This document shows, in pieces, positions 1 to 4,928 of a stretch of 5,513 nt of DNA (positions are counted from its first letter, which is position 1; every line of letters starts with the position of its first letter). The notes under the pieces are model-generated. The model ran no database searches and was not told where the DNA came from. It saw only the letters and a program-made list of their open reading frames with translations. The DNA comes from Clostridiales bacterium. GTDB lineage: Bacteria > Bacillota > Clostridia > Oscillospirales > Oscillospiraceae. The stretch spans positions 1 to 5,513 of the forward strand of contig JAHZEF010000147.1 of the NCBI GenBank assembly GCA_019422005.1, given 5' to 3'. The translations under genes were made by a program, and so were the position numbers.

Positions 1-35
1 CCAAATCACAATCCGGCGGAGCGGTTGTGATTTGG
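1..35. repeat. Inverted repeat, possible terminator cut by window edge
   Basis: Arms at 1-11 and 25-35 are exact reverse complements, and the stem can extend by three G-C pairs if one T (12) is bulged. Read on the plus strand it is followed by A/G-rich sequence, so it is not a plus-strand intrinsic terminator. Read on the minus strand the U-tract, if any, would lie before position 1. It could be a back-up terminator behind the tRNA terminator, or the end of an unseen neighbouring gene. Confidence 0.5.
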
Positions 36-37
36 AA

Positions 38-67
38 AGGAGGAGCAACAAAATGCGTGCGCTCTGA
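38..67 (+). other. Strong ribosome-binding site with a 4-codon ORF
   Basis: A perfect AGGAGG (38-43) lies 9 nt before ATG at 53, the spacing of a real start. The frame reads Met-Arg-Ala-Leu and then stops with TGA at 65-67. Nothing longer continues in any frame from this start, and the tRNA terminator on the opposite strand begins seven bases later. It may be a remnant of a decayed gene, a minimal leader ORF, or chance. No function is assigned. Confidence 0.2.
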
Positions 68-73
68 CTTTTG

Positions 74-111
74 AAAAAAGTCGGAGCAAACGATATGACG
101 TTTGCTCCGAC
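74..111 (-). terminator. Intrinsic terminator of tRNA-Arg
   Basis: A perfect 13-bp stem (80-92 with 99-111) encloses a 6-nt loop. On the minus strand it is followed at once by six T residues (79 down to 74). It begins two bases after the encoded CCA end of the tRNA, so the tRNA is probably transcribed alone and released here by 3' processing. Confidence 0.9.
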
Positions 112-112
112 G

Positions 113-188
113 TGGCACGCCGGAAGGGACTCGAACCCCCAACCCTCAGAACCGGAATCTGATGCTCTATCCATTGAGCCACCGGCGC
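113..188 (-). tRNA. tRNA-Arg (anticodon CCG)
   Basis: On the minus strand this 76-nt segment folds as a full cloverleaf. The acceptor stem is GCGCCGG with CCGGCGT (seven pairs, the first a G-U). The D stem is GCTC/GAGC, the anticodon stem TCAGA/TCTGA encloses loop TTCCGGT, and the T arm carries GGTTCGAGTCC. The loop puts CCG at the anticodon, which reads the arginine codon CGG. Discriminator G and the CCA tail are genome-encoded (113-116). CGG is a sensible codon to serve with its own tRNA in this GC-rich genome. Promoter and terminator flank it closely, so it is a single-gene unit. Confidence 0.96.
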
Positions 189-213
189 GTGCGTCATGAA
201 CCTGACAGCATGT

Positions 214-242
214 ATCATACCATAAAATGCTGCAATGTTCAA
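214..242 (-). promoter_or_regulatory. Promoter of tRNA-Arg
   Basis: On the minus strand, TTGAAC (242-237) is followed after exactly 17 bp by TATGAT (219-214). A TG dinucleotide one base upstream of the -10 makes an extended -10. Transcription would start near 207, about 18 nt before the mature tRNA 5' end at 188. Spacing and orientation fit a sigma-A promoter dedicated to the tRNA. Confidence 0.75.
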
Positions 243-521
243 GAGGAATTTCGAAACATCCGGCCGAAGGTAATCCGGAACCGCGGCGCCTGGTGGAAGA
301 GAGGTTGAAATCGCAGGAAAGCCCCGCCGGCGCAGGCGGTGTATTCCGCAGCCGGCAGCGTGCGGCGGGGCAGGGAAAAAGGCGGGACAGCGGCTAATGC
401 GGGGCGAAATACAGGGCTTGACGGGAACTCCAGGGGGATTTTGACACAAAAAGATCAAAAAATCCGACAAAAAAAGCCATACCGCCGTTATATCGTCTGG
501 AGTTGGAGCGCGGTTCACCCT
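243..521. other. Gene-free region upstream of the HTH gene
   Basis: No convincing coding sequence is seen on either strand: the open frames here lack ribosome-binding sites and cross the tRNA or its promoter. The first part (about 243-410) is GC-rich. The second (about 436-475) is A-rich on the plus strand, with a consensus TTGACA at 441-446 that has no good -10 at 16-18 bp. I could not match the region to a riboswitch, SRP RNA, 6S or tmRNA by eye. Confidence 0.5.
321..371. repeat. GC-rich inverted repeat
   Basis: Nine-base arms GCCCCGCCG (321-329) and CGGCGGGGC (363-371) are exact reverse complements separated by 33 nt. The interior is itself G/C-rich and can form smaller hairpins. No T-tract follows on either strand, so it is not a standard terminator. 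It may be the closing stem of a structured RNA or a chance pairing in GC-rich DNA. Confidence 0.35.
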
Positions 522-539
522 TATAATCTTCAGGGGAGG
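522..539 (+). promoter_or_regulatory. -10 box and ribosome-binding site of the HTH gene
   Basis: A consensus TATAAT sits at 522-527, with GGGGAGG at 533-539 and ATG at 547 (7-nt spacing). No good -35 hexamer lies 16-18 bp upstream. Start of transcription from this box would fall near 534, inside the ribosome-binding site, giving a very short leader. Either an activator supplies the missing -35, or the true promoter is further up near TTGACA (441). Confidence 0.4.
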
Positions 540-546
540 TCGTTTT

Positions 547-1023
547 ATGACAGAAGGCGCTAGAATCGGCTATCAAATCCGAAAACTGAGACTGATGAGC
601 GGCCAGACACAGGAAAACGTGGCGAACTCGCTGGAGATCAGTCAGTCCTATCTGCGGCGGATTGAGCAGGGGAGAGCAAATCCCAGTGTGAATATGGCGG
701 CAAAGATTATTGCCTGCCTGGTGGCAGAAATTGTGGGAAGGCCCCAGGAGATTGAGCTGTTCCATCTGGATACCCTGTTTGAATCCATGGCGGTATGGCG
801 GTACCGCCTTGTGAATGAAACACAGTTTGCGTCGGAAATCGGCTGGTTTCCCACGTATGGAATCTGCGCCGAGGAGCGGAGAAGGGGAGCCTGGTGCGAC
901 GTCATGACGCTGCACGACGTGGTTCTGGACCGTACGCTGGCCTGCCGGATCGTGGAGCGGCTCAACAGCCAGCAGCTGTCCCCGGTCCATTTTCAGGAGG
1001 CTGTGCAGAACATGCTGGAATAG
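547..1023 (+). CDS. XRE-family HTH protein with a DUF6514-like C-terminal domain
   Basis: A 158-residue likely DNA-binding regulator. Residues about 8-62 are a Cro/C1-type helix-turn-helix: IRKLRLMSGQTQENVA is followed by recognition helix SQSYLRRIEQGRANPS, close to the XRE consensus. Residues 63-83 form a linker. Residues about 84-158 (WRYRLV, PTYGI, DVVLDRTLACRIVERLN, LSPVHFQEAV) resemble the small clostridial domain I recall as DUF6514, of unknown function; this match is from memory. There is no signal peptide or membrane segment. The start has GGGGAGGT 7 nt upstream. It is monocistronic by appearance: its TAG stop is 93 nt before the next gene, which has its own promoter. A role as transcription factor is inferred from the HTH; ligand and targets cannot be told. 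Confidence 0.88.
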   Translation: MTEGARIGYQIRKLRLMSGQTQENVANSLEISQSYLRRIEQGRANPSVNMAAKIIACLVAEIVGRPQEIELFHLDTLFESMAVWRYRLVNETQFASEIGWFPTYGICAEERRRGAWCDVMTLHDVVLDRTLACRIVERLNSQQLSPVHFQEAVQNMLE

Positions 1024-1059
1024 CGCGGCCGCCGACCGCCTGCCTCCGTTCCCTTTCAC

Positions 1060-1088
1060 TTGACGAAATATGAAAAATATGATATATA
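1060..1088 (+). promoter_or_regulatory. Promoter of the AbrB-ABC-YqeC operon
   Basis: TTGACG (1060-1065) is separated by 17 bp from TATATA (1083-1088). This sits in a sharply AT-rich island inside GC-rich DNA and ends about 29 bp before the ATG at 1117. Predicted start of transcription is near 1095, just before the ribosome-binding site GGAGG (1105-1109). The -10 lies against or inside the inverted repeat described separately, so a protein bound there would block RNA polymerase. Confidence 0.65.
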
Positions 1089-1104
1089 TGAATTATCATA
1101 TTTT
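1068..1104. promoter_or_regulatory. Operator-like repeat cluster over the -10
   Basis: ATATGA occurs at 1068-1073, 1077-1082 and 1086-1091, each exactly 9 bp from the last, and its reverse complement TCATAT is at 1096-1101. In addition AAAATATGATA (1074-1084) and TATCATATTTT (1094-1104) are perfect 11-bp arms around 9 nt. The cluster spans the spacer, the -10 and the likely transcription start, the usual place for a repressor site. The AbrB-like product of the next gene is the obvious candidate ligand, because such proteins commonly regulate themselves and favour AT-rich DNA; this is inference. Confidence 0.55.
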
Positions 1105-1116
1105 GGAGGTATTGGT

Positions 1117-1386
1117 ATGGCAGCGCCTAAAGGGAAGCACATGTTCGGTGTGGTAAAAGTTGGAGAACGCGGCCAGATTGTCATTCCAAAACGGGCCAGA
1201 GATATTTTTCAGATCCAGCCCGGAGACGGCCTGCTGGTTTTGGGCGATGAGGAGCAGGGACTGGCGTTGGTGAAAAACGAGGTATTCCTGGCGATGGCAG
1301 AGCGGATTTTCTCTTCGGCGTCGCCGTCGGAGGCAGAGCGGGAATTTGCCGACGAAGTGCGGCGGGCACAGGAGGAAAAGACATGA
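1117..1386 (+). CDS. AbrB/MazE/SpoVT-family DNA-binding regulator
   Basis: An 89-residue protein. Residues about 10-53 form the swapped-hairpin AbrB fold, with the hallmark VGERGQIVIPKRARDIFQI and PGDGLLVLGD. Residues 54-89 are a charged, probably helical tail. Start choice: ATG 1117 has GGAGG 7 nt upstream. The same frame stays open up to an ATG at 1060, but that extension encodes low-complexity KYEKYDIYEL-like sequence, overlaps the promoter and lacks a ribosome-binding site. Its stop overlaps the ABC ATPase start (ATGA, 1383-1386), implying coupled translation. As first gene of an exporter operon it most likely acts as a dimeric local repressor. A toxin partner is absent, so an antitoxin role is unlikely. 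Confidence 0.9.
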   Translation: MAAPKGKHMFGVVKVGERGQIVIPKRARDIFQIQPGDGLLVLGDEEQGLALVKNEVFLAMAERIFSSASPSEAEREFADEVRRAQEEKT

Positions 1387-2120
1387 TACCGGCAGTGGAG
1401 CTGGCAGGGCTGAGCAAGCGGTTTGGCAGCCGGACTGCAGTGGATCATCTGTCCATGACGGTAAAACAGGGGGAAATTCTGGCGCTTCTTGGCCAAAACG
1501 GCGCGGGAAAGACCACAACTGTCCGGATGCTCAGCGGGCTTACCCGCCCTTCGGAGGGGGACGCCCTTCTGGCGGGATACAGCATCCGCCGGGAAGCCGG
1601 ACAGGCGAAGCGCCTGCTCAACCTTTCGCCTCAGGAAACGGCTGTGGCATGCAGACTGTCTGTTCGTGAAAACCTGGAATTGATGGCGCGCCTGTATGGG
1701 AGCGGGCGCGCTGCCGCAGCGGAACGCGCCCGGCAGCTCATGCAGGCGCTGGGCCTCCGGGAACGGGCTGAGGATCGGGCAGGGAAGCTGTCCGGCGGCC
1801 TGCAGCGGAGATTGAGCATTGCCATGGCGCTGATCACAGAGCCGCAGGTGCTGTTCCTGGACGAACCGACGCTGGGGCTGGATGTCCGCGCGCGGCGGGA
1901 GCTCTGGAAGCTGGTGGGGACGCTGCGCGGCGCTGTGACGGTGATCCTGACGACACATTATCTGGAGGAGGCGGAGTACCTGGCCGACCGGATTGCAATT
2001 TTGGAGGACGGGCGGCTGCAGGCGCTGGGAACGGCAGAGGAGCTGAAGGCGCAAACCGGCTGCCGGAATTTGGAGGAAGCGTTTCTGTCATTGACCGGGG
2101 GAGGGGGCGGTATTTCATGA
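1383..2120 (+). CDS. ABC transporter ATP-binding protein
   Basis: A complete 245-residue nucleotide-binding subunit that would sit on the cytoplasmic face of the membrane and power the permease encoded next. Motifs in order: Walker A GQNGAGKTT (37-45), Q-loop glutamine 84 (SPQE), signature LSGGLQRR (136-143), Walker B VLFLDEP with catalytic Glu161, D-loop LGLD (164-167) and H-loop His192 (TTHYLEEAE). The set is intact, so it should hydrolyse ATP. The sequence is of the short CcmA/DrrA-like class of ABC-2 exporters. AGGAGG (1370-1375) lies 7 nt before the start. The C-terminus is a run of five glycines (LTGGGGGIS) whose codons contain the G-rich ribosome-binding site of the permease. The substrate cannot be told. 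Confidence 0.95.
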   Translation: MIPAVELAGLSKRFGSRTAVDHLSMTVKQGEILALLGQNGAGKTTTVRMLSGLTRPSEGDALLAGYSIRREAGQAKRLLNLSPQETAVACRLSVRENLELMARLYGSGRAAAAERARQLMQALGLRERAEDRAGKLSGGLQRRLSIAMALITEPQVLFLDEPTLGLDVRARRELWKLVGTLRGAVTVILTTHYLEEAEYLADRIAILEDGRLQALGTAEELKAQTGCRNLEEAFLSLTGGGGGIS

Positions 2121-2848
2121 GAGCGGCTGTGTTCGCGGCCCGGAATGCCAAAGAGCTGCTGCGGGATCCGGTGAGCCCGCTGTTCGGCGTCGGGCTGCCG
2201 CTGGCGCTGCTGGTTCTGATGAATCTGATCCGGCAGCGGGCCGGCGATGCGGCGGTGATGTTTGAACTGGAGCGGTTCACGCCCGGCATCGCCATGTTCA
2301 GTCTGACGTTTTTGAGTATGTTTACGGCAATGCTGGTGGCAGGGGACCGGGAAAACGCCTTCCTGACGCGGCTGTTTGCGTCCCCGATGACTGCGGCGCA
2401 GTTCCTTGCCGGCTACTGCCTGCCGCTGCTGCCGCTGGGAATGATCCAGGGGGCGCTGTGCTTTGCGGCGGCGATGTTCCTGGGATTGCATCCGACGGTG
2501 GGCGTGCTGTACTGCCTGGCGGCTATGATACCGGCCGTACTGCTGGCCACCGCGCTGGGGTTGCTGCTGGGGAGCGTTCTGCGGTACCGGCAGGTGGGGC
2601 CTGTCGCTTCTCTTTTGGTGCAGGCAGCGGCACTGACCAGCGGAATGTGGTTTGAGCTGGATTGGATCGGCGGCATGTTTCAGAAGATCTGCCTTTTGCT
2701 GCCGTTTTCCCACACGCTGGAACTGATGCGCGGGGCGTTGGAAGGAAGCTGGGCGGGCATGGGCGGACACCTGCTTTGGCTGGCAGGATATACCGCTGCT
2801 GCCGCGCTGGCGGCCGGGCTGCTGTTCTGCCGGCAGATGGATCGATAG
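2117..2848 (+). CDS. ABC-2 type transporter permease
   Basis: A 243-residue membrane subunit. Hydrophobic segments lie at about 19-38, 57-75, 97-122, 127-154, 160-176 and 217-237, fitting the six-helix ABC-2 fold. Between the second and third is GDRENAFLTRLFASPMTAAQFLAGY, a typical ABC-2 element (the E-x-x-x-x-x-R-L-x-x-S-P-x-T pattern). The amphipathic N-terminus AARNAKELLRDPVS is also characteristic. It overlaps the ATPase gene by ATGA (2117-2120), so the two are made together. One ATPase gene plus one permease gene suggests a homodimeric exporter. Drug, lipid, peptide and other exports are all possible; nothing here decides. Confidence 0.92.
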   Translation: MRAAVFAARNAKELLRDPVSPLFGVGLPLALLVLMNLIRQRAGDAAVMFELERFTPGIAMFSLTFLSMFTAMLVAGDRENAFLTRLFASPMTAAQFLAGYCLPLLPLGMIQGALCFAAAMFLGLHPTVGVLYCLAAMIPAVLLATALGLLLGSVLRYRQVGPVASLLVQAAALTSGMWFELDWIGGMFQKICLLLPFSHTLELMRGALEGSWAGMGGHLLWLAGYTAAAALAAGLLFCRQMDR

Positions 2849-2868
2849 CGGCGGAAGGATGAAAGGCA

Positions 2869-3543
2869 ATGCTTTGGAAAACTTTGGATCTGCAGCCCGG
2901 GGTGACCAGCATCACCGGCAGCGGCGGTAAGACGACGCTGGCGCATTGCCTGGCCGCGGAGCTGCCCGGACGGGTGATTTTCTGTACAACCACGCGGATT
3001 TTGCCGTCCCCGCAGCTGCCGGTTGTAACGGATCCGTCCAGACAGGCCCTGGAACAGGCGCTGCGAAGCAGCCGGGCGGTGTGCACGGGCACGCCGGCAG
3101 ATGCGGGAAAGCTGGCGGCTCCGGCCCTGCCGCTGGAGGCGCTGTGCCGGCTGGCGGATTTTATACTGGTGGAGGCGGACGGCTCCCGCAGGCTGCCTCT
3201 GAAGGCGCATTTGCCGTTTGAGCCGGCCGTACCGCCTCGTTCCGGAAAAACCATCCTGGTGGTGGGCGCGTCCGGATTCGGCGCGCCCATTGCTTCGGCG
3301 GCGCATCGGGCGGAACGCTTTGCCGCACTGTGCGGTGCGGAGCCTGCGGATCCGGCGACGCCGGAACGGGTTGCCTCGGTACTGCGGCAGGAGGGCGGAT
3401 TTGACGCCGTCGTTGTAAATCAGGTGACGGATTCGGCCCGCCTGCGGCAGGCCGCCCGCCTGGCGGCGCGGCTGCCCGTGCCGGTATTTGCCGGGGAGGT
3501 TCGAAACGGCCGCCTGACAAGGCTGAACGGAGCGTCTTTCTGA
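2869..3543 (+). CDS. yqeC: Selenium cofactor biosynthesis protein YqeC
   Basis: A 224-residue protein with the features of the YqeC family (selenium-dependent molybdenum hydroxylase accessory protein). It has a P-loop-like GSGGKTT (17-23), CTTTRILP (39-46), VEADGSRRLPLKA (101-113), and VVGASGFGAP followed by HRAER (146-150). Family members are genetically linked to loading of the labile selenium cofactor onto xanthine-dehydrogenase-like hydroxylases; the exact reaction is unknown to me. Length is normal and the P-loop suggests nucleotide use. The start is 20 nt after the permease stop, with GGAAGG about 10 nt upstream, so it is likely co-transcribed. No selD, yqeB, mocA or hydroxylase gene is in the window, so the link with the exporter operon is unusual. 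Confidence 0.88.
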   Translation: MLWKTLDLQPGVTSITGSGGKTTLAHCLAAELPGRVIFCTTTRILPSPQLPVVTDPSRQALEQALRSSRAVCTGTPADAGKLAAPALPLEALCRLADFILVEADGSRRLPLKAHLPFEPAVPPRSGKTILVVGASGFGAPIASAAHRAERFAALCGAEPADPATPERVASVLRQEGGFDAVVVNQVTDSARLRQAARLAARLPVPVFAGEVRNGRLTRLNGASF

Positions 3544-3560
3544 CCCCGGAAATTCTGAAA

Positions 3561-3592
3561 GGCCCCTGCGCGCCCATGGGCGCGCAGGGGCC
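3561..3592. terminator. Perfect palindromic terminator between convergent genes
   Basis: Positions 3561-3592 are a perfect 32-bp palindrome centred on CATG, giving a 14-bp very GC-rich stem with a 4-nt loop. It lies 17 nt after the yqeC stop and 45 nt after the end of the convergent HAD gene. The U-tracts are poor (TTTCAGAATTT on the minus strand, CCTTCC on the plus), so it works better for the minus strand, but it probably serves both. Confidence 0.75.
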
Positions 3593-3637
3593 TTCCGGCG
3601 GCTCCGGGAAAAAGCTCCGGGGAAGCCTGGAGATGCG

Positions 3638-4315
3638 CTACAGGCCGAGAACGGCCGGGAACTCTGAAAGGCTGCGGATCACATAGTCGCAGCGGCTGTC
3701 GGCCTTTGCCGGATCGCCGCAGAAACAGGTGGGAAGCCCGGCGTTGCGCCCGCCCTGCATGTCTGACGTGAGACTGTCCCCCAGCACGATGGCGCGGTCC
3801 CGCTTTTCCGGGCCGATGGCCTGAAATACCAGATCAAAAAAGCGCTTTTCCGGTTTGCGGCAGCCCATCTCCTCGGAAATGAAGACGTTGCTGAAATAAC
3901 AGGCAAGACCGGAATCGGCGATCCGAAGACGCTGCGTTTCCGACGTCCCATTGGTGATGATGTCAATCTCGCAGAGCGGATGCAGACGCCGGAGCAGAGC
4001 CTCGCAGCCGGGCATGAAGTTGCGGTGGCGCCAGAGCCGGTCTTTGTAACAGGCGTTGGCCAGCTCCGGGTCTGCGTCCATGTGGTATTTGGCGAACAGG
4101 TCGCCGAAGCGGCCGGCATAGATGGCGTCTTTGGCGATTTCACCGCGCTCGAACCGTTCCCACCAGCGCTGATTGATTTCCATGTAATCCTGGATGCACT
4201 GCGGCGTAACAGGCAGGGCGAAGCGTGAAAGGACCTCCGTCAGGGCCTGGCGTGCGCTGGCGGAAAAATGGAACAGCGTATCGTCCAGATCGGCTAAAAT
4301 AACGTCGTATTTCAT
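3638..4315 (-). CDS. yjjG: HAD-superfamily hydrolase, YjjG-type nucleotidase
   Basis: A 225-residue cytoplasmic hydrolase with all four HAD motifs: DLDDTL (nucleophile Asp9, acid Asp11), TNG (Thr121), Lys154 in CRKPEK, and GDSLTSD (Asp180, Asp185). The helical cap between motifs I and II, with EINQRWWERFERGEI (46-60), is typical of the YjjG/YfnB subgroup. These dephosphorylate pyrimidine nucleoside monophosphates, including non-canonical ones, as a clean-up activity; substrate here is inferred from family. Start choice: ATG 4315 has AGGAG 5 nt upstream. An in-frame ATG at 4342 has no ribosome-binding site and would overlap the upstream gene. The upstream stop TAG lies inside this AGGAG, so translation is probably coupled. 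Confidence 0.9.
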   Translation of the reverse strand: MKYDVILADLDDTLFHFSASARQALTEVLSRFALPVTPQCIQDYMEINQRWWERFERGEIAKDAIYAGRFGDLFAKYHMDADPELANACYKDRLWRHRNFMPGCEALLRRLHPLCEIDIITNGTSETQRLRIADSGLACYFSNVFISEEMGCRKPEKRFFDLVFQAIGPEKRDRAIVLGDSLTSDMQGGRNAGLPTCFCGDPAKADSRCDYVIRSLSEFPAVLGL

Positions 4316-4323
4316 AGTGGCTC

Positions 4324-4686
4324 CTAAAATTGAATGCCGCATTTGGGGCAGAATGTAAAATCTTCGGCAGTTTCATAGCCGCACTGCCGGCATCGGCGCA
4401 GGCGCTGCCTGGCGGCCCAGGAAAGCTGCCCGGGATCCAGAGTACGAAGCTCGCCGCAGGCCAGCCGCCGGCCGAGCTGCGGATCCAGTTCGCAGCCGGC
4501 GCCGCAGCAGCCCATGGATGCGGCATACCGGATTCCCCACTTCAGAACCGGAAGGAAAAACAGCGTCAGGCAGGTGTACGACATCCGCACCTGAAGGCGG
4601 CCGAAGCGGCCGCAGACGGGGCAGACGCAGGTTTGGTCCAAAGGCAGTTCCGCTTCTCTCTGCCCGATGCCGATCATAAAAAACAA
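4324..4686 (-). CDS. Zinc-ribbon domain protein, clostridial type
   Basis: A roughly 120-residue protein of unknown function. Counted from a TTG start at 4686 it begins MFFMIGIGQ. It has a first Cys cluster CVCPVCG (20-26), then a hydrophobic stretch YTCLTLFFLPVLKWGIRY (37-54), a second cluster CCGAGC (60-65) followed by ELDPQLGRRL, and a C-terminal zinc ribbon CRQCGYE...FCPKCG (CxxC pairs at 99/102 and 113/116). This architecture recurs in clostridia. Starts at GTG 4695 and ATG 4677 are in frame. TTG 4686 is preferred because an extended anti-16S match (GAAAGGGCGGTGAT) ends 4 nt upstream and the MFF-IGI opening fits homologues as I remember them. Its stop is 8 nt before the HAD start, so the two form an operon. 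Confidence 0.8.
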   Translation of the reverse strand: MFFMIGIGQREAELPLDQTCVCPVCGRFGRLQVRMSYTCLTLFFLPVLKWGIRYAASMGCCGAGCELDPQLGRRLACGELRTLDPGQLSWAARQRLRRCRQCGYETAEDFTFCPKCGIQF

Positions 4687-4704
4687 AGGAATCACCGCCC
4701 TTTC
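4687..4704 (-). promoter_or_regulatory. Extended ribosome-binding site of the zinc-ribbon gene
   Basis: On the minus strand GGAAAGGGCGGTGATTCC follows the 16S anti-Shine-Dalgarno complement (GAAAGGAGGTGATCC) almost throughout, with small mismatches. The GGTGAT part is 4 nt from TTG 4686. This favours TTG over GTG 4695, which falls inside the element. Confidence 0.5.
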
Positions 4705-4713
4705 CGCCCATAT

Positions 4714-4742
4714 AGCCTATCAGAAAAATGCGCCGCTGGCAA
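4714..4742 (-). promoter_or_regulatory. Possible promoter of the zinc-ribbon/HAD operon
   Basis: On the minus strand TTGCCA (4742-4737) is followed after 17 bp by TAGGCT (4719-4714), with a TG one base upstream of the -10 (extended -10). The -35 is good and the -10 only fair. Transcription would start near 4707, right before the ribosome-binding site. Another candidate, TATACT at 4880-4875, has a poor -35 and would give a leader of about 180 nt. Confidence 0.4.
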
Positions 4743-4928
4743 GCGGCAGTTTGGCTGGGACGGCAAGTCACGAAGGGCGGGGAGAAGGCCGGCGGCCGCC
4801 CGGTGCGGAACGGGGAGGCGTCCGGAAGCGGGCCCCGCAGCTGCCGGCGACGGTGTTCCATCATGAATAAAAAAAGTATAAAAAAACGAATGATCCTGTT
4901 TGGAACTCGTTAAGAAATTAAAAAATTG
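4743..4928. other. Divergent intergenic region
   Basis: Between the zinc-ribbon and malic enzyme transcripts, about 4750-4860 is very GC-rich and 4865-4928 very AT-rich. No start with a ribosome-binding site and no domain-bearing frame is seen on either strand. The AT-rich part carries A-runs upstream of the malic enzyme promoter that could act as an UP element or bent DNA. I see no recognised riboswitch or T-box core. Confidence 0.4.

Noticed and set aside
113..188. tRNA 3' end as an integration site of a mobile element
   Set aside because: No integrase gene or second copy of the tRNA 3' end is visible within the window; the sequence before position 1 is unseen.
243..420. Cobalamin, molybdenum cofactor or glycine riboswitch in the region before the HTH gene
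   Set aside because: Short GC-rich bits look similar, but the conserved cores of these classes could not be aligned by eye.
6..518. 170-codon open frame on the minus strand
   Set aside because: It runs through the tRNA gene, its promoter and its terminator, has no ribosome-binding site or recognisable domain, and looks like a GC-rich chance frame.
1060..1116. 19-residue N-terminal extension of the AbrB-like protein from ATG 1060
   Set aside because: It has no ribosome-binding site, covers the -35, -10 and repeat cluster, and encodes low-complexity sequence. ATG 1117 has GGAGG at 7 nt.
1117..1386. AbrB/MazE-like protein as antitoxin of a toxin-antitoxin pair
   Set aside because: The next gene is an ABC ATPase with all motifs and no PIN or MazF-like toxin is nearby.
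1209..3306. Several long minus-strand open frames opposite the ABC and yqeC genes
   Set aside because: They are Arg/Pro/Gln/Ser-rich antisense frames of well-supported genes in GC-rich DNA, with no domain or translation signal.
3541..3592. TGA of yqeC followed by a strong hairpin could be a selenocysteine codon with SECIS, tempting given the selenium theme
   Set aside because: A second in-frame TGA follows at 3556, the protein already has normal family length, and the hairpin is a palindromic terminator between convergent genes rather than a SECIS-like fold.
4330..4870. 178-codon plus-strand frame and 163-codon minus-strand frame over the zinc-ribbon gene
   Set aside because: Both are low-complexity shadows. 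The minus frame starting at 4864 lacks a ribosome-binding site, and the cysteine pairs belong to the other frame.
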